Source: Erythrobacter sanguineus
Lineage (GTDB): Bacteria; Pseudomonadota; Alphaproteobacteria; Sphingomonadales; Sphingomonadaceae
DNA: 64,000 bases
Assembly (NCBI RefSeq): GCF_900143235.1
Contig: NZ_FRDF01000005.1
Coordinates: forward strand, 1 to 64,000
Reading direction: 5' to 3'
The notes under the pieces were generated by a model. That model saw nothing but the letters and a program-made list of their open reading frames with translations, was not told the DNA's origin and did no database searches. A program made the translations under genes and the position numbers. Of this stretch, positions 27,278 to 36,121 are shown piece by piece (position 1 is the first letter of the stretch; the number at the start of each line of letters is the position of its first letter).

Positions 27278-28277
27278 GCCTGCTGTTCGCTCCGCCCCGC
27301 GCACAGCGCCGTTTGCGCGCATTTCCGCCGATTGGCGAATGTCGCTGGTCGCGCTTGCTGGCGCAGCTCTGGCGCTGGTACTCGTGACCGCCAGCGCGTG
27401 GGGCCAGATGCTGCACCAGTGGTGGAACATCGATACCTATAATCATCTGCTGCTGGTGCCGTTCATCATAGGGTGGCTGACGGCGTTGAAGCTGCGCGAG
27501 TTGGCCCGGTTGGTTCCGCGCCCGTTTCTGCCCGGCCTCGCGCTGGTGGCGCTGGCGCTGGGGTTGTGGTGGGCTGGATGCGCCAGCGACCTCAACCTTG
27601 TCGCACAAGCCGGCGCGGTCGCTGCCCTGCAAGCCGCAATCGTAACCGTGCTGGGCCTGCGGGCGTCGCTTCTGCTGGCCTTGCCGCTGGCAATGGGCTG
27701 TTTTCTGGTGCCGTTTGGCGATGAGATCATTCCGCCGTTGCAAGTGATCACCGCCGACATGGCCATTGCGCTGACCCGGTGGAGTGGTGTGCCCGCCAGT
27801 ATTGATGGCATCTATATCGACACCCCGGCAGGATTGTTCATCGTTGCCGAGGCCTGTTCGGGCGTGAAGTTCCTGATCGCGATGGTCACGCTTGGCGTGC
27901 TGGTGTGCTTTACCCGGTTCGAACACTGGTCTCGCCGTGCGCTGTTCATGGCTGCCTGCATTATCGTGCCGATCCTCGCCAACGGGGTGCGGGCATGGGC
28001 GACCATCTATGTCGCGCAATTCATCGGGGCCGAGGCAGCGGGCGGGTTCGATCACATCGTCTATGGCTGGATCTTCTTCGCGCTTGTCGTAGCCGCGCTG
28101 CTGGGCGGCGCATGGCGGTTTTTCGAGCGCGAGCCGGAGGAGTATGGCTGGACCATGGACAGGCTGGCATCCTGGGGCTGGCTTGCCCGCGCAGATGGCC
28201 CCAACCTTGCGCCGGTCACTGCTGCACTCGTGATTGCCGCAATGGCCGTGATTGCCGCGCTTGGCACCATGCTCTAG
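27267..28277 (+). CDS. xrtA: Exosortase A
   Basis: 336 residues, a multi-pass inner-membrane cysteine transpeptidase that cleaves and anchors PEP-CTERM proteins. About eight hydrophobic helices are visible. The catalytic triad is present: Cys197 in VAEACSGVKF, Arg242 in ANGVRAW and His263 in GFDHIVYGW, with the family's DTPAGLF just before the cysteine. After the core, residues 312-336 form one more hydrophobic stretch (LAPVTAALVIAAMAVIAALG) and then the protein stops. In many relatives the EpsI (DUF3485) domain follows this stretch or is encoded next; here it is absent. The start ATG at 27267 lies within the glycosyltransferase gene. Confidence 0.93.
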   Translation: MPPEPAVRSAPRTAPFARISADWRMSLVALAGAALALVLVTASAWGQMLHQWWNIDTYNHLLLVPFIIGWLTALKLRELARLVPRPFLPGLALVALALGLWWAGCASDLNLVAQAGAVAALQAAIVTVLGLRASLLLALPLAMGCFLVPFGDEIIPPLQVITADMAIALTRWSGVPASIDGIYIDTPAGLFIVAEACSGVKFLIAMVTLGVLVCFTRFEHWSRRALFMAACIIVPILANGVRAWATIYVAQFIGAEAAGGFDHIVYGWIFFALVVAALLGGAWRFFEREPEEYGWTMDRLASWGWLARADGPNLAPVTAALVIAAMAVIAALGTML

Positions 28278-28289
28278 GCCTGCCCGGAT

Positions 28290-30188
28290 ATGTGCGGGAT
28301 TGCCGGGATATTTCATGCCGAAACGCCCAAGCCGGTCGATCCCGCACGGGTCGAGCGGATGTGCGACGCGCTGTTGCATCGCGGCCCGGATGGGGCAGGG
28401 GTGTGGACTGCGCCCGGCGTGGGGCTGGGCCATCGCCGCCTGTCGATCATCGACCTTGCCGGTTCGCCCCAGCCGATGCATTCGGCCAATGGTCGTGCGG
28501 TGATCGTCTTCAACGGCGAGATCTACAATTTCCGCGAATTGCGGCGCGAACTGGAGCAGGCGGGATTCACCTTCCGCACCTCGGGCGACACCGAGGTAAT
28601 TCTTGCCGCTTGGCAGCGCTGGGGTCCCGATTGCCTTTCGCGGCTCGACGGGATGTTCGCCTTTGCGCTGTATGATCTGGGCAAGCGCCAGCTCTTCCTT
28701 GCGCGCGACCGCTTCGGGGTGAAGCCGCTGTTCATGGCGCATTTGTCGGATGGCAGCATCGCCTTCGCTTCCGAACTGAAGGGCCTGCTCGCGCACCCGC
28801 TGCTGCGTCGGCGGGTAAGCCCGGAAGCGGTCGAGGCTTACATGACCTGGGGTTATGTCCCTGACACGCATTCCATTCTGGCCGGGGTGGAAAAGTTGCC
28901 GGCCGGGCATTTCTGGCTGCTGGAACATGGCCGTGCGCCCGGACGCCCGCAGCGTTGGTGGGACATCGACTTTTCCGAGCGCGAGCGCGGGAGCGAGGCC
29001 GATCTCTCGGCGCAGCTTGTCCACCGCTTACGCGAAGGCGTGCGGTCGCGCATGGTGGCTGATGTCCCGCTGGGCGCGTTCCTTTCGGGCGGGGTCGATA
29101 GCTCGGGCGTGGTCGCGTTGATGAGCGAGGCCAGCAGCAACCCGGTGCAGACCTGTTCAATCGGCTTCGATGTCGCGGCCTATAACGAGACCAGTTACGC
29201 GCGGCAGGTCGCCGCGAAATTCGGTGCGGATCATCAGGAGCGGATCGTTGCGACCGATGACTTTTCCGCCATCGACCAGCTTGCCGCGATGTTTGACGAG
29301 CCTTTCGCCGATGCCTCGGCGCTGCCGACATGGCGGGTGTGCCAGTTGGCGCGCGAACGGGTGACAGTGGCGCTGTCGGGTGACGGCGCGGACGAGGCTT
29401 TCGCTGGCTACCGGCGGCAGGTGTTCCACCACCACGAGGAGCGCGCGCGCGGTGTCCTTCCCGCAGGCCTGCGCGGCCCGCTGTTCGGCACTCTGGGCCG
29501 CGCATGGCCCAAGGCCGACTGGGCGCCGCGACCTTTCCGCGCCAAGGCAACTTTGCTGGCGCTGGCCGAGAGCGGCGAGGAAGGTTACGCGCGCGGCTTG
29601 TCGGTGACGCTGCCCGAAGCGCGGGCCGCGCTCTATTCCGATGCCTTCACCGCCAGCCTCGCCGGGTTTCGCGGTGAGGATGAGCTGATCGCGCTGATGC
29701 GCAATGCTCCGGGCCGTTCGGGCCTCGACCGCGCGCAATATGCCGACCTTGCCTTCTGGATGCCGGGCGACATCCTGACCAAGGTTGACCGCACCAGCAT
29801 GGCGGTGAGCCTTGAAGCGCGCGAACCGCTGCTCGATCACCGTCTGGTGGAGTTCGCCGCGCGCCTGCCCGAGGGGATGCGGGTCAAGGGCGGCACCGGC
29901 AAATACCTGCTCAAGAAATCGCTCGAACGCTATCTGCCCCGCGACATTCTCTACCGGCCCAAGCAGGGGTTCGTTACCCCGATTGCAGAGTGGCTGCGCG
30001 GGCCATTGGCGGGCGCGGCGCGGGGAATCGCGGTGAGCCCTGTCATCACCCAATCGGGCTTCTTCGATCCCAAGGCGGTTGCGACAATGGCCGAAGCCCA
30101 TATCACGGGCCGGGCCGATCATTCGCGCAGCCTGTGGCAATTGCTGATGCTGGAAAAGTCGCTCGACCGGCTCGGGGTGTCCTCCTAA
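28290..30188 (+). CDS. XrtA/PEP-CTERM system amidotransferase (asparagine synthase-like)
   Basis: 632 residues. The N-terminal glutaminase (Ntn) domain begins MCGIAGIF with Cys2 as nucleophile and continues with HRGPDGAG, GHRRLSIIDL and NGEIYNF. The synthetase domain has the PP-loop LSGGVDSSGV at about residues 265-274 and SGDGADEAFAGYRRQ. It corresponds to the asparagine-synthase-like protein of exosortase A loci (TIGR03108-type) and would amidate a carboxylated sugar or peptide using glutamine and ATP. It lies 12 bases after xrtA and ends the operon; its TAA overlaps the stop of the convergent zapE gene. Confidence 0.93.
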   Translation: MCGIAGIFHAETPKPVDPARVERMCDALLHRGPDGAGVWTAPGVGLGHRRLSIIDLAGSPQPMHSANGRAVIVFNGEIYNFRELRRELEQAGFTFRTSGDTEVILAAWQRWGPDCLSRLDGMFAFALYDLGKRQLFLARDRFGVKPLFMAHLSDGSIAFASELKGLLAHPLLRRRVSPEAVEAYMTWGYVPDTHSILAGVEKLPAGHFWLLEHGRAPGRPQRWWDIDFSERERGSEADLSAQLVHRLREGVRSRMVADVPLGAFLSGGVDSSGVVALMSEASSNPVQTCSIGFDVAAYNETSYARQVAAKFGADHQERIVATDDFSAIDQLAAMFDEPFADASALPTWRVCQLARERVTVALSGDGADEAFAGYRRQVFHHHEERARGVLPAGLRGPLFGTLGRAWPKADWAPRPFRAKATLLALAESGEEGYARGLSVTLPEARAALYSDAFTASLAGFRGEDELIALMRNAPGRSGLDRAQYADLAFWMPGDILTKVDRTSMAVSLEAREPLLDHRLVEFAARLPEGMRVKGGTGKYLLKKSLERYLPRDILYRPKQGFVTPIAEWLRGPLAGAARGIAVSPVITQSGFFDPKAVATMAEAHITGRADHSRSLWQLLMLEKSLDRLGVSS

Positions 30189-31306
30189 CCTTCGGTCCCG
30201 TGGCCCAGTGCCATGTATTCATCGCTCTGCATTTCGTTGAGGCGGCTGACGGTGCGTTCGAATTCAAACGCACCGTCGCCTGCCTGATAGAGTTCTTCGG
30301 GTGCCGCCGCGGCGGTGGCGAACAGCTTCACCCGGTTTTCGTAGAGCGCATCGATCAGCTTGGTGAAGCGGATTGCCTCGTTGCGGTTCTCCGGCCCCAT
30401 CCTCGGCACGCCGACGATGATGATGGTGTGATAGGCCTGCGCGATGGCGAGGTAATCGGCTGCCCCGCGGTTTGCGCCGCACAGCTTCTTGAAGCTGAAG
30501 ACGCCGACGCCCTTGAGGCTCTTGGGCACGTGCAGCGTGCGGCCGCCGCCCAGATCGAGCTCGCCGCTTGGCACATTGGCGGCATCTTCGGGCGCGAAGT
30601 CGGTGAGGCGGAAGAAGGCTTCGCGCACCTGCGCCGTGGCCGCATCGCCGATCGGGGCGTGCCAGGTCGCCAGCCCACCAATGCGTTCGAGCCGGTAATC
30701 GGTCGGGCCGTTCAATGACAGCACGTCCATCTCGCGTGTCACCAGCTCGATGAAGGGCAGGAACAGCGAACGGTTCAATCCGTCCTTGTAGAGGTCTTGC
30801 GGCGGTCGGTTGCTGGTGGTGACGATCACCGTGCCGCTTTCCATCAACGCTGTGAAGAAGCGACCCATGATCGCGGCATCGGCGGTGTTGGTGACGACCA
30901 TCTCGTCGAAGGCGAGGCAGCGGACTTCTTCAGCCATCCGCATCCCTACAGCAACAAGCGGGTCTTTCAGTTCGGCCTTGCGGGCCTCGGCAATCAGGCG
31001 GTCGACTTCGAGCATGAAGGCGTGGAAGTGGACTCGCCGCTTGGCCGGGATGGCGAGCGTTTCCACGAACAGGTCCATCAGCATCGACTTGCCGCGCCCG
31101 ACGCCGCCCCACAGGTAGACCCCGCGCGGGTCCGGCTCTGCGGCGCGGGTGCCGGTGAGGCGGGCGAACAGACCGCGCTTCACGGGCGGCGCTTCAAGCT
31201 CGCGCTGCAACCGGTCAAGCCGCTCCGCCGCTGCACGCTGATCGGGATCGGCGCGCAGTTCTCCGCTGGCAATCAGCGCATCATAGCGGGCAAGGAGGCC
31301 GGCCAC
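30185..31306 (-). CDS. zapE: Cell division ATPase ZapE (AFG1-like)
   Basis: 373 residues of the AFG1/ZapE family of AAA-like ATPases that associate with the Z ring during constriction. Walker A is GGVGRGKSMLMD (residues 67-78), preceded by RGVYLW. VRCLAFDEMVVTNTADAAI is the Walker B region, and VIVTTSNRPPQDLYKDGLNR is the sensor loop. It starts at a GTG (31306), and the upstream thioesterase ends 11 bases before it. The order sdhB, thioesterase, zapE on one strand suggests a shared transcript; a functional link between them is not evident. Confidence 0.92.
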   Translation of the reverse strand: MAGLLARYDALIASGELRADPDQRAAAERLDRLQRELEAPPVKRGLFARLTGTRAAEPDPRGVYLWGGVGRGKSMLMDLFVETLAIPAKRRVHFHAFMLEVDRLIAEARKAELKDPLVAVGMRMAEEVRCLAFDEMVVTNTADAAIMGRFFTALMESGTVIVTTSNRPPQDLYKDGLNRSLFLPFIELVTREMDVLSLNGPTDYRLERIGGLATWHAPIGDAATAQVREAFFRLTDFAPEDAANVPSGELDLGGGRTLHVPKSLKGVGVFSFKKLCGANRGAADYLAIAQAYHTIIIVGVPRMGPENRNEAIRFTKLIDALYENRVKLFATAAAAPEELYQAGDGAFEFERTVSRLNEMQSDEYMALGHGTEG

Positions 31307-31317
31307 GGCGAAGCGCT

Positions 31318-31779
31318 TCAGCCGCGCGGCTGCATCTTGCGAACGATGCCCGAGAAGCTGGCGACCACGTCGCCCTCCTGCTCCACCATCCCGCGCACGA
31401 ACACCAGCTTGCCGGTCTCCCGCACGACTTCGGTCACTGCGTCCAAAGGCCGGGCCGGATCGCCGCCGCCTACGAACTGCGTGGACAACTCCAGCGTTAC
31501 CGAAGGCCCCGCATTACCGGTGCCGAGATTGTGCATCGTCACGAACAGCGAGATGTCGATCAGCGCCAGCGTCACCGCACCGTGGATGATGCCTTGCAGG
31601 TTCTCGTGCCGCCGCTCCGGGAACATCCGCAGCCGGGCTTTTCCATCGTGGTCAACGCGGGTGATGAGCCTGCCCATCACCGCGCCGTTGAACAGCGTCG
31701 GGTCCTTCAGATTCCAGTGCCGCCAGCCGGGATTCTCCGGGTCTGGCCCGTGCTCGAAAACGTCGTCTTTCAGAGGCAC
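31318..31779 (-). CDS. PaaI-family thioesterase (hotdog fold)
   Basis: 153 residues with the single hotdog domain. The helix motif GIIHGAVTLALIDISLF (about 63-79) carries the catalytic acid, and the second half shows VTLELSTQFVGGGDP and LVFVRGMVEQEGDVVASFSGIVRKM. Members hydrolyse acyl-CoA or aryl-CoA thioesters. The start is GTG at 31779, four bases after the sdhB stop, so translation is probably coupled. Specificity cannot be read from the sequence. Confidence 0.85.
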   Translation of the reverse strand: MPLKDDVFEHGPDPENPGWRHWNLKDPTLFNGAVMGRLITRVDHDGKARLRMFPERRHENLQGIIHGAVTLALIDISLFVTMHNLGTGNAGPSVTLELSTQFVGGGDPARPLDAVTEVVRETGKLVFVRGMVEQEGDVVASFSGIVRKMQPRG

Positions 31780-31783
31780 CGGA

Positions 31784-32563
31784 TCAGATGACCCGCTCAG
31801 CCATCATCTTCTTGGTTTCGGCAATGGCCTTGGCCGGGCTGAGGCCCTTGGGGCAGACATTCGCGCAGTTCATGATGGTGTGGCAGCGATACAGCCGGAA
31901 CGGGTCTTCCAGATCGTCGAGCCGTTCGCCGGTCATTTCGTCGCGGCTGTCAGCCAGCCAGCGATAGGCCTGCAACAGGATAGCCGGGCCAAGGAACTTG
32001 TCGGAATTCCACCAGTACGATGGGCACGAAGTCGAACAGCAGGCGCACAAGATGCATTCATACAGCCCATCAAGCTGTTCGCGCTGTTCGGGCGATTGCA
32101 GGCGCTCCTTGCCGCTGGGCGTCGGGGTAACAGTCTGCAACCACGGGCGGATCGAGGCATATTGCGCATAGAAATGCGTGAAATCGGGCACCAGATCCTT
32201 GATCACGTCCATATGCGGCAGCGGTGTGATGCGGATTTCGCCCTTCAGATCCTCGATCGCGGTGGTGCAGGCCAGGCCGTTCTTGCCGTTCATGTTCATC
32301 GAACACGAACCGCAGATGCCTTCGCGGCAGGAACGCCGGAAGGTCAGGGTGGGATCGATCTCGTTCTTGATCTTGAACAATGCGTCCAGCACCATCGGGC
32401 CGCATTCGTCGAGATCGAGTTCGAACTTGTCATAGCGCGGGTTCTGGCCGCTGTCGGGATCATAGCGATAGACCTTGAACGACTTCACCCGGCCACCACT
32501 GGCCTTGTGCACATTGCCGTCGCTGCGAATCTTGGAATTCTTGGGGAGAGTGAAGGTCGCCAT
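31784..32563 (-). CDS. sdhB: Succinate dehydrogenase iron-sulfur subunit
   Basis: 259 residues. The N-terminal ferredoxin domain binds [2Fe-2S] through Cys79, Cys84, Cys87 and Cys99 ([22 protein letters not shown]). The C-terminal domain binds [4Fe-4S] and [3Fe-4S] through [16 protein letters not shown] and [15 protein letters not shown]. It carries electrons from the flavoprotein SdhA to the quinone site of complex II. The family N-terminus fits the ATG at 32563. A promoter-like pair reading leftwards, TTGCCA (complement of 32613-32618) and TAGATA (complement of 32591-32596), precedes it at low confidence. Its partners sdhC, sdhD and sdhA are not adjacent. Confidence 0.96.
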   Translation of the reverse strand: MATFTLPKNSKIRSDGNVHKASGGRVKSFKVYRYDPDSGQNPRYDKFELDLDECGPMVLDALFKIKNEIDPTLTFRRSCREGICGSCSMNMNGKNGLACTTAIEDLKGEIRITPLPHMDVIKDLVPDFTHFYAQYASIRPWLQTVTPTPSGKERLQSPEQREQLDGLYECILCACCSTSCPSYWWNSDKFLGPAILLQAYRWLADSRDEMTGERLDDLEDPFRLYRCHTIMNCANVCPKGLSPAKAIAETKKMMAERVI

Positions 32564-32799
32564 TGAGTGATCCCGTTTTGATTTGCACCCTATCTAGCGT
32601 CTCTGCCGGGTGTGGCAAGCGGGCGCGAGTTGCAGGCTTTCGCACACTGGTTGAGCGCGGCTCAGCACCCGTGTTGGAGACACATGAGACACTGTCCAGA
32701 AGCAGAAAAGCCATGTCCCCTGCCGCTGGTACCTGGGGTGCCTGGCGCAAAGAGGCAAAAAGCGTGGAACCGTCGGGTCATGCGCGCACTTTAGCTGAC

Positions 32800-33546
32800 A
32801 TGGATCATGTAGGACAGCAGGCGCATGCCTGGCCGCGCAGCGCAGCGGTTTTCGGGGCTTCGGGCGGGATCGGACGCGCGCTGTGCGATGGGCTGGCCGC
32901 GTGCGGCACGCAGGTTATCCACGCCGGATCGCGTGCCGGCACCGATCCGGCGGGCGCAGGGATGCGGCCGTTCGCCTTTGATCTCACCGATGAAGCCACG
33001 ATCGCCGCCGCTGCCGAGGCGATGCGTGATGATCCGCCCGAATGGGTGATTATCGCCACCGGCGTGCTGACACTGGCGGACGGGGCGGGGCCGGAACGCA
33101 CCTATAAACGGCTTGATGCAGCGGCAATGGCCGAGGTTTTCGCCCTCAACACGATTGGCCCGGCCTTGATTGCCAAGCACATCCTGCCGCTGATGCCGCG
33201 CGGGCGCCGGTTCGTATTCGCGGCGCTGAGCGCGCGGGTCGGTTCGATTTCCGACAACCGGCTTGGCGGATGGCATTCCTACCGCGCCTCCAAGGCCGCT
33301 CTCAACATGCTGATAAAGAACCTTGCGCTGGAACTGGCGCGCACGCACCCGGAAGGCGTGATTGCCGGGCTGCACCCCGGCACGGTCGATTCCGCCCTGT
33401 CGCAACCGTTCCAGTCGAACCTGCCCGATGGACAGCTGACCGCGCCGGGCGATGCGGCGGGCAACCTGCTGGGCGTGCTGGCGCGGCTTGGCCCGGAACA
33501 ATCGGGGCAGGTGTTCGATTTTCGCGGGGAGCAGGTCCCGGCCTGA
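32800..33546 (+). CDS. SDR family NAD(P)-dependent oxidoreductase
   Basis: 248 residues of the short-chain dehydrogenase/reductase fold. The nucleotide loop is FGASGGIGRAL (residues 18-28). The catalytic Ser144 (AALSARVG), Tyr161 and Lys165 (SYRASKAAL) are in place, and IAGLHPGTVDSALS follows. It resembles the CsgA/carbonyl-reductase-like SDRs; substrate unknown. The frame is open much further upstream to 32563, but the ATG at 32800 gives the correct family N-terminus. The 236 bases between the sdhB start and this ATG hold no recognised gene and probably contain the two divergent promoters. It is convergent with the ATP-grasp ligase gene, 12 bases apart. Confidence 0.85.
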   Translation: MDHVGQQAHAWPRSAAVFGASGGIGRALCDGLAACGTQVIHAGSRAGTDPAGAGMRPFAFDLTDEATIAAAAEAMRDDPPEWVIIATGVLTLADGAGPERTYKRLDAAAMAEVFALNTIGPALIAKHILPLMPRGRRFVFAALSARVGSISDNRLGGWHSYRASKAALNMLIKNLALELARTHPEGVIAGLHPGTVDSALSQPFQSNLPDGQLTAPGDAAGNLLGVLARLGPEQSGQVFDFRGEQVPA

Positions 33547-33558
33547 GCGGGCCTTGCG

Positions 33559-34560
33559 CTACAGCAGCCCGTGGCGAGCGAGGCTTTCGGCCAGCAGCGT
33601 CTCGATCAGCTGTTCCTGCGTCCAGCCTGCCAGCACTGCCGCGCGGCCGAACACCTTCTGCGACCACAGGTTGCAGTTGAGGTTCAATTCGAGGAACTGG
33701 ATGTCGCCCGTCGCCTCGTTCACCCGGAATTCGAAGCGACCATAATCGAACGGGCGGTATTCCTCCCAGGCCTTGCGTGTCAGATCCGCAATGCGCGCGA
33801 CCAAATCGGGCTGATCGAAATGATCGAGCGAATATTTCTGGCTGCGATCGACCAGATCGCGCTTTTCGTAATAGGTGCGCAGATGCGCCGGATCGGCCTG
33901 GCGGAAGATCATCATCGGCATGATCTGCGGTTCGCCATTGATGGTGATCACTGGCACTTCGACATCGCTGCCTTCAAGAAACGGCTCGACGATGGCATCG
34001 TGGTTGTCGGAATGGGTGCGCTCGACCGCGGCTTTCACGCCCTCCCAGTCATGGGCATCCTCGACCCCCCAGCTGGCTGAGGAGGCATTGGGTTTGATCA
34101 CGTAACGTGTTGCAGGCGGGCACGTGTCGGGCGTGATTGGCGCGCCCTTGCGATAGATTGCCCAGGGCGCAGTCGCCACACCGGCATCCTGCGCTGCGCG
34201 CTTGGCCAGATGCTTGTCGTCCGACAATCCGCGCAGGATCGGGCTGGCCCCGAGGTAGGGAATGCCCGCGCGCTCACACAAAAGCGGCAGCAGCATTTCC
34301 GAATTGAAGAACCCGGCGCGGTTGAGCAGCGGGAACACGAAATCGACCTTGGGCGGATCAAACAGCACCTCATGCGTCTGCGCAACGACAAGATTGAGGC
34401 CAAGCGCTTCGAGCGTCTGGCGCATCTCGCGGTGATACAGCGCGTGATTGCCGTCTTCGGGATGGAGATCGCCCTCCCACAGCGCGTTCTTGGCGATGAA
34501 CAGGATGGTCAACCGCGCTTTCGCAGCGGCCGGGATGGCAAGGGGGCGGCGTTGTGACAA
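33559..34560 (-). CDS. ATP-grasp ligase, D-Ala-D-Ala ligase-like, copy A
   Basis: 333 residues from a TTG at 34560; a longer TTG start at 34638 would give 359. The shorter form is chosen because its N-terminus lines up with the paralogue at 36122-37138. Fold features are an N-terminal Rossmann part with LFIAKNALWEGDLHPEDGNHAL and VDFVFPLLNRAGFFNSEM, then an ATP-grasp domain with RYVIKPNASSASWGVED (phosphate loop), TYYEKRDLV, FDYGRFEFRVNEATGD and FLELNLNCNLWS. In true D-Ala-D-Ala ligases the last motif ends in N-T-x-P-G; here it is N-L-N-C-N-L, so a different acceptor or product is expected. It shares about half its residues with the paralogue. Confidence 0.8.
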   Translation of the reverse strand: MSQRRPLAIPAAAKARLTILFIAKNALWEGDLHPEDGNHALYHREMRQTLEALGLNLVVAQTHEVLFDPPKVDFVFPLLNRAGFFNSEMLLPLLCERAGIPYLGASPILRGLSDDKHLAKRAAQDAGVATAPWAIYRKGAPITPDTCPPATRYVIKPNASSASWGVEDAHDWEGVKAAVERTHSDNHDAIVEPFLEGSDVEVPVITINGEPQIMPMMIFRQADPAHLRTYYEKRDLVDRSQKYSLDHFDQPDLVARIADLTRKAWEEYRPFDYGRFEFRVNEATGDIQFLELNLNCNLWSQKVFGRAAVLAGWTQEQLIETLLAESLARHGLL

Positions 34561-34648
34561 GTTTTGCGGTGTCCGTGGAATGGCAATAGCCCTGTCGCAT
34601 AAATGTGCTAGGCGTTTCGACCAAGCGTAATCGTTCAAGAAGAGCCAT

Positions 34649-36112
34649 GTGATCGCACAATTTCCCGATCTTCATCCTGATTATTACGGGCAGCCGGGTG
34701 TTGCCGGGCTGATCGACCTGCTTTCTTCGGGCGGGGATGCGCGCATCACGCTTGATCCGCAAACCGGGCTTAACCGCTATCTTGCAGCGCCTTATCCGCG
34801 CCGCACGCTGGCCTTTGCATCATCGACCGCGAATGACATTTCGGCGCCGGCCTTTGATCATCTGCTCGCGCTGAAGGCGGCGGGCCTGCCGTCCCATGGG
34901 GCGCAGCTGGATGAATTGCGGCGCCGGATTCTTGATGCCTATGGCGTCGACCAGCACGCCGGTGTCGTGTTTGCGCCGTCGGGCACCGATCTTGAATTCG
35001 TCGCACTGGCGGCGGTTGGCGGGCGCGGGCAGGCAGGGGTGCACAATATCCTGCTGGGCGCGGACGAGGTTGGCAGCGGCTGCGTGTTTTCGGCGCGCGG
35101 ACGATATTTCGCCGAGGAGACCGCGCTTGGGGTTGCGACCCGACCGGGCGATCCGGTGGCGGGGGTGGACAGTGTGACGCTGGTCGATGTGCCGGTGCGG
35201 TGCGATGGCGGCACGGCGCGCACCAGCGCCCAGATCACGGATCAGATACGCACCGAAGTGCGCCGGGCCGGGGCCGAGGGGCGGCACGCGTTGCTGCACG
35301 TGGTGCATGGGTCCAAGACCGGCCTCATCCTCCCCAAGCTGGCTGAGATTGATGCGTTGCGCGCCGAATTCGGCGATGCACTCAGCCTTGTGGTCGATGC
35401 CTGTCAGGCGCGGATCGCCGGCCCGGCGGTGCGCGAATATCTCGTGCGCGGCGCCGTGGTGCTGCTGACCGGGTCAAAATTCATGGGCGGCCCGCCGTTT
35501 TCCGGCTTCGCGCTGGTGCCCGGTGATGTGATTGCGCGCGCTGCACCGCTGCCCCACGGCTTTGCCACTTTGTTCCGCCGGTGCGAATGGGGCGATGGCT
35601 GGCGCGGGGCGGACCAATTGCCCGACATCGGCAATCCCGGCCTTGCCTTGCGGCTTGAAGCTTCCGTGTTCGAACTTGAACGGTTCAGCGCGCTTGGGCT
35701 TGATAAAATCGAGCGGGTGATCCTCGCATTCCAGCGGGCGGTGCGCGAGCTGCTTGAACGGCGGCTTGGATTTTCGCGGGTTGCGCCATATGCGCCCGGC
35801 AGCACTGCGCAGGCGGCCGATCACCCGATCGAGATGCTCACGCTGGCCACGCTGGATATCAGCAGCCATCCCGCGGCGCGGAGTTTCGATGCGGCGCGCG
35901 GGTTGTATCACGCGCTCGACCGTGATGGTCTGCGCTTGGGGCAGCCGGTCAAATGCGTGCGACTGGGTGACGGGCAATGGGGGGGAACCTTGCGGGTCGG
36001 CCTGTCGATGCCGCAGGTCTGTACCCTCGCGGCGCTCAGCGATCATGCGCTAGAAGTTGCGCTGTTTGCGCAGATCCGCCAGTTTGCCGACGCGCTGACA
36101 GTCCCCGCCTGA
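34649..36112 (+). CDS. PLP-dependent enzyme, aminotransferase class V-like, unknown substrate
   Basis: 487 residues of fold-type I PLP enzymes. An aspartate that would contact the PLP nitrogen is Asp250 in LVVDACQARI, and the Schiff-base lysine is probably Lys277 in LLTGSKFMGGPPFSGF. VVFAPSGTDLEFVAL forms the phosphate-binding region and LHVVHGSKTGLILPK precedes the Asp strand. The C-terminal domain has HPIEMLTLATLDI and WGGTLRVGLSMPQV. It is longer than common class V aminotransferases (about 370-420) and no precise family was recognised. Start is GTG at 34649 with AAGAAGAG at 34637-34644 upstream. It is flanked on both sides by ATP-grasp ligase paralogues, divergent from one and convergent with the other. 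Confidence 0.75.
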   Translation: MIAQFPDLHPDYYGQPGVAGLIDLLSSGGDARITLDPQTGLNRYLAAPYPRRTLAFASSTANDISAPAFDHLLALKAAGLPSHGAQLDELRRRILDAYGVDQHAGVVFAPSGTDLEFVALAAVGGRGQAGVHNILLGADEVGSGCVFSARGRYFAEETALGVATRPGDPVAGVDSVTLVDVPVRCDGGTARTSAQITDQIRTEVRRAGAEGRHALLHVVHGSKTGLILPKLAEIDALRAEFGDALSLVVDACQARIAGPAVREYLVRGAVVLLTGSKFMGGPPFSGFALVPGDVIARAAPLPHGFATLFRRCEWGDGWRGADQLPDIGNPGLALRLEASVFELERFSALGLDKIERVILAFQRAVRELLERRLGFSRVAPYAPGSTAQAADHPIEMLTLATLDISSHPAARSFDAARGLYHALDRDGLRLGQPVKCVRLGDGQWGGTLRVGLSMPQVCTLAALSDHALEVALFAQIRQFADALTVPA

Positions 36113-36121
36113 GGCGCGTCT

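Noticed and set aside
26742..29024. 760-residue minus-strand frame opposite xrtA and the amidotransferase
   Set aside because: It spans two well supported plus-strand genes and their boundary; composition (His/Arg/Gln/Pro) is typical of antisense frames.
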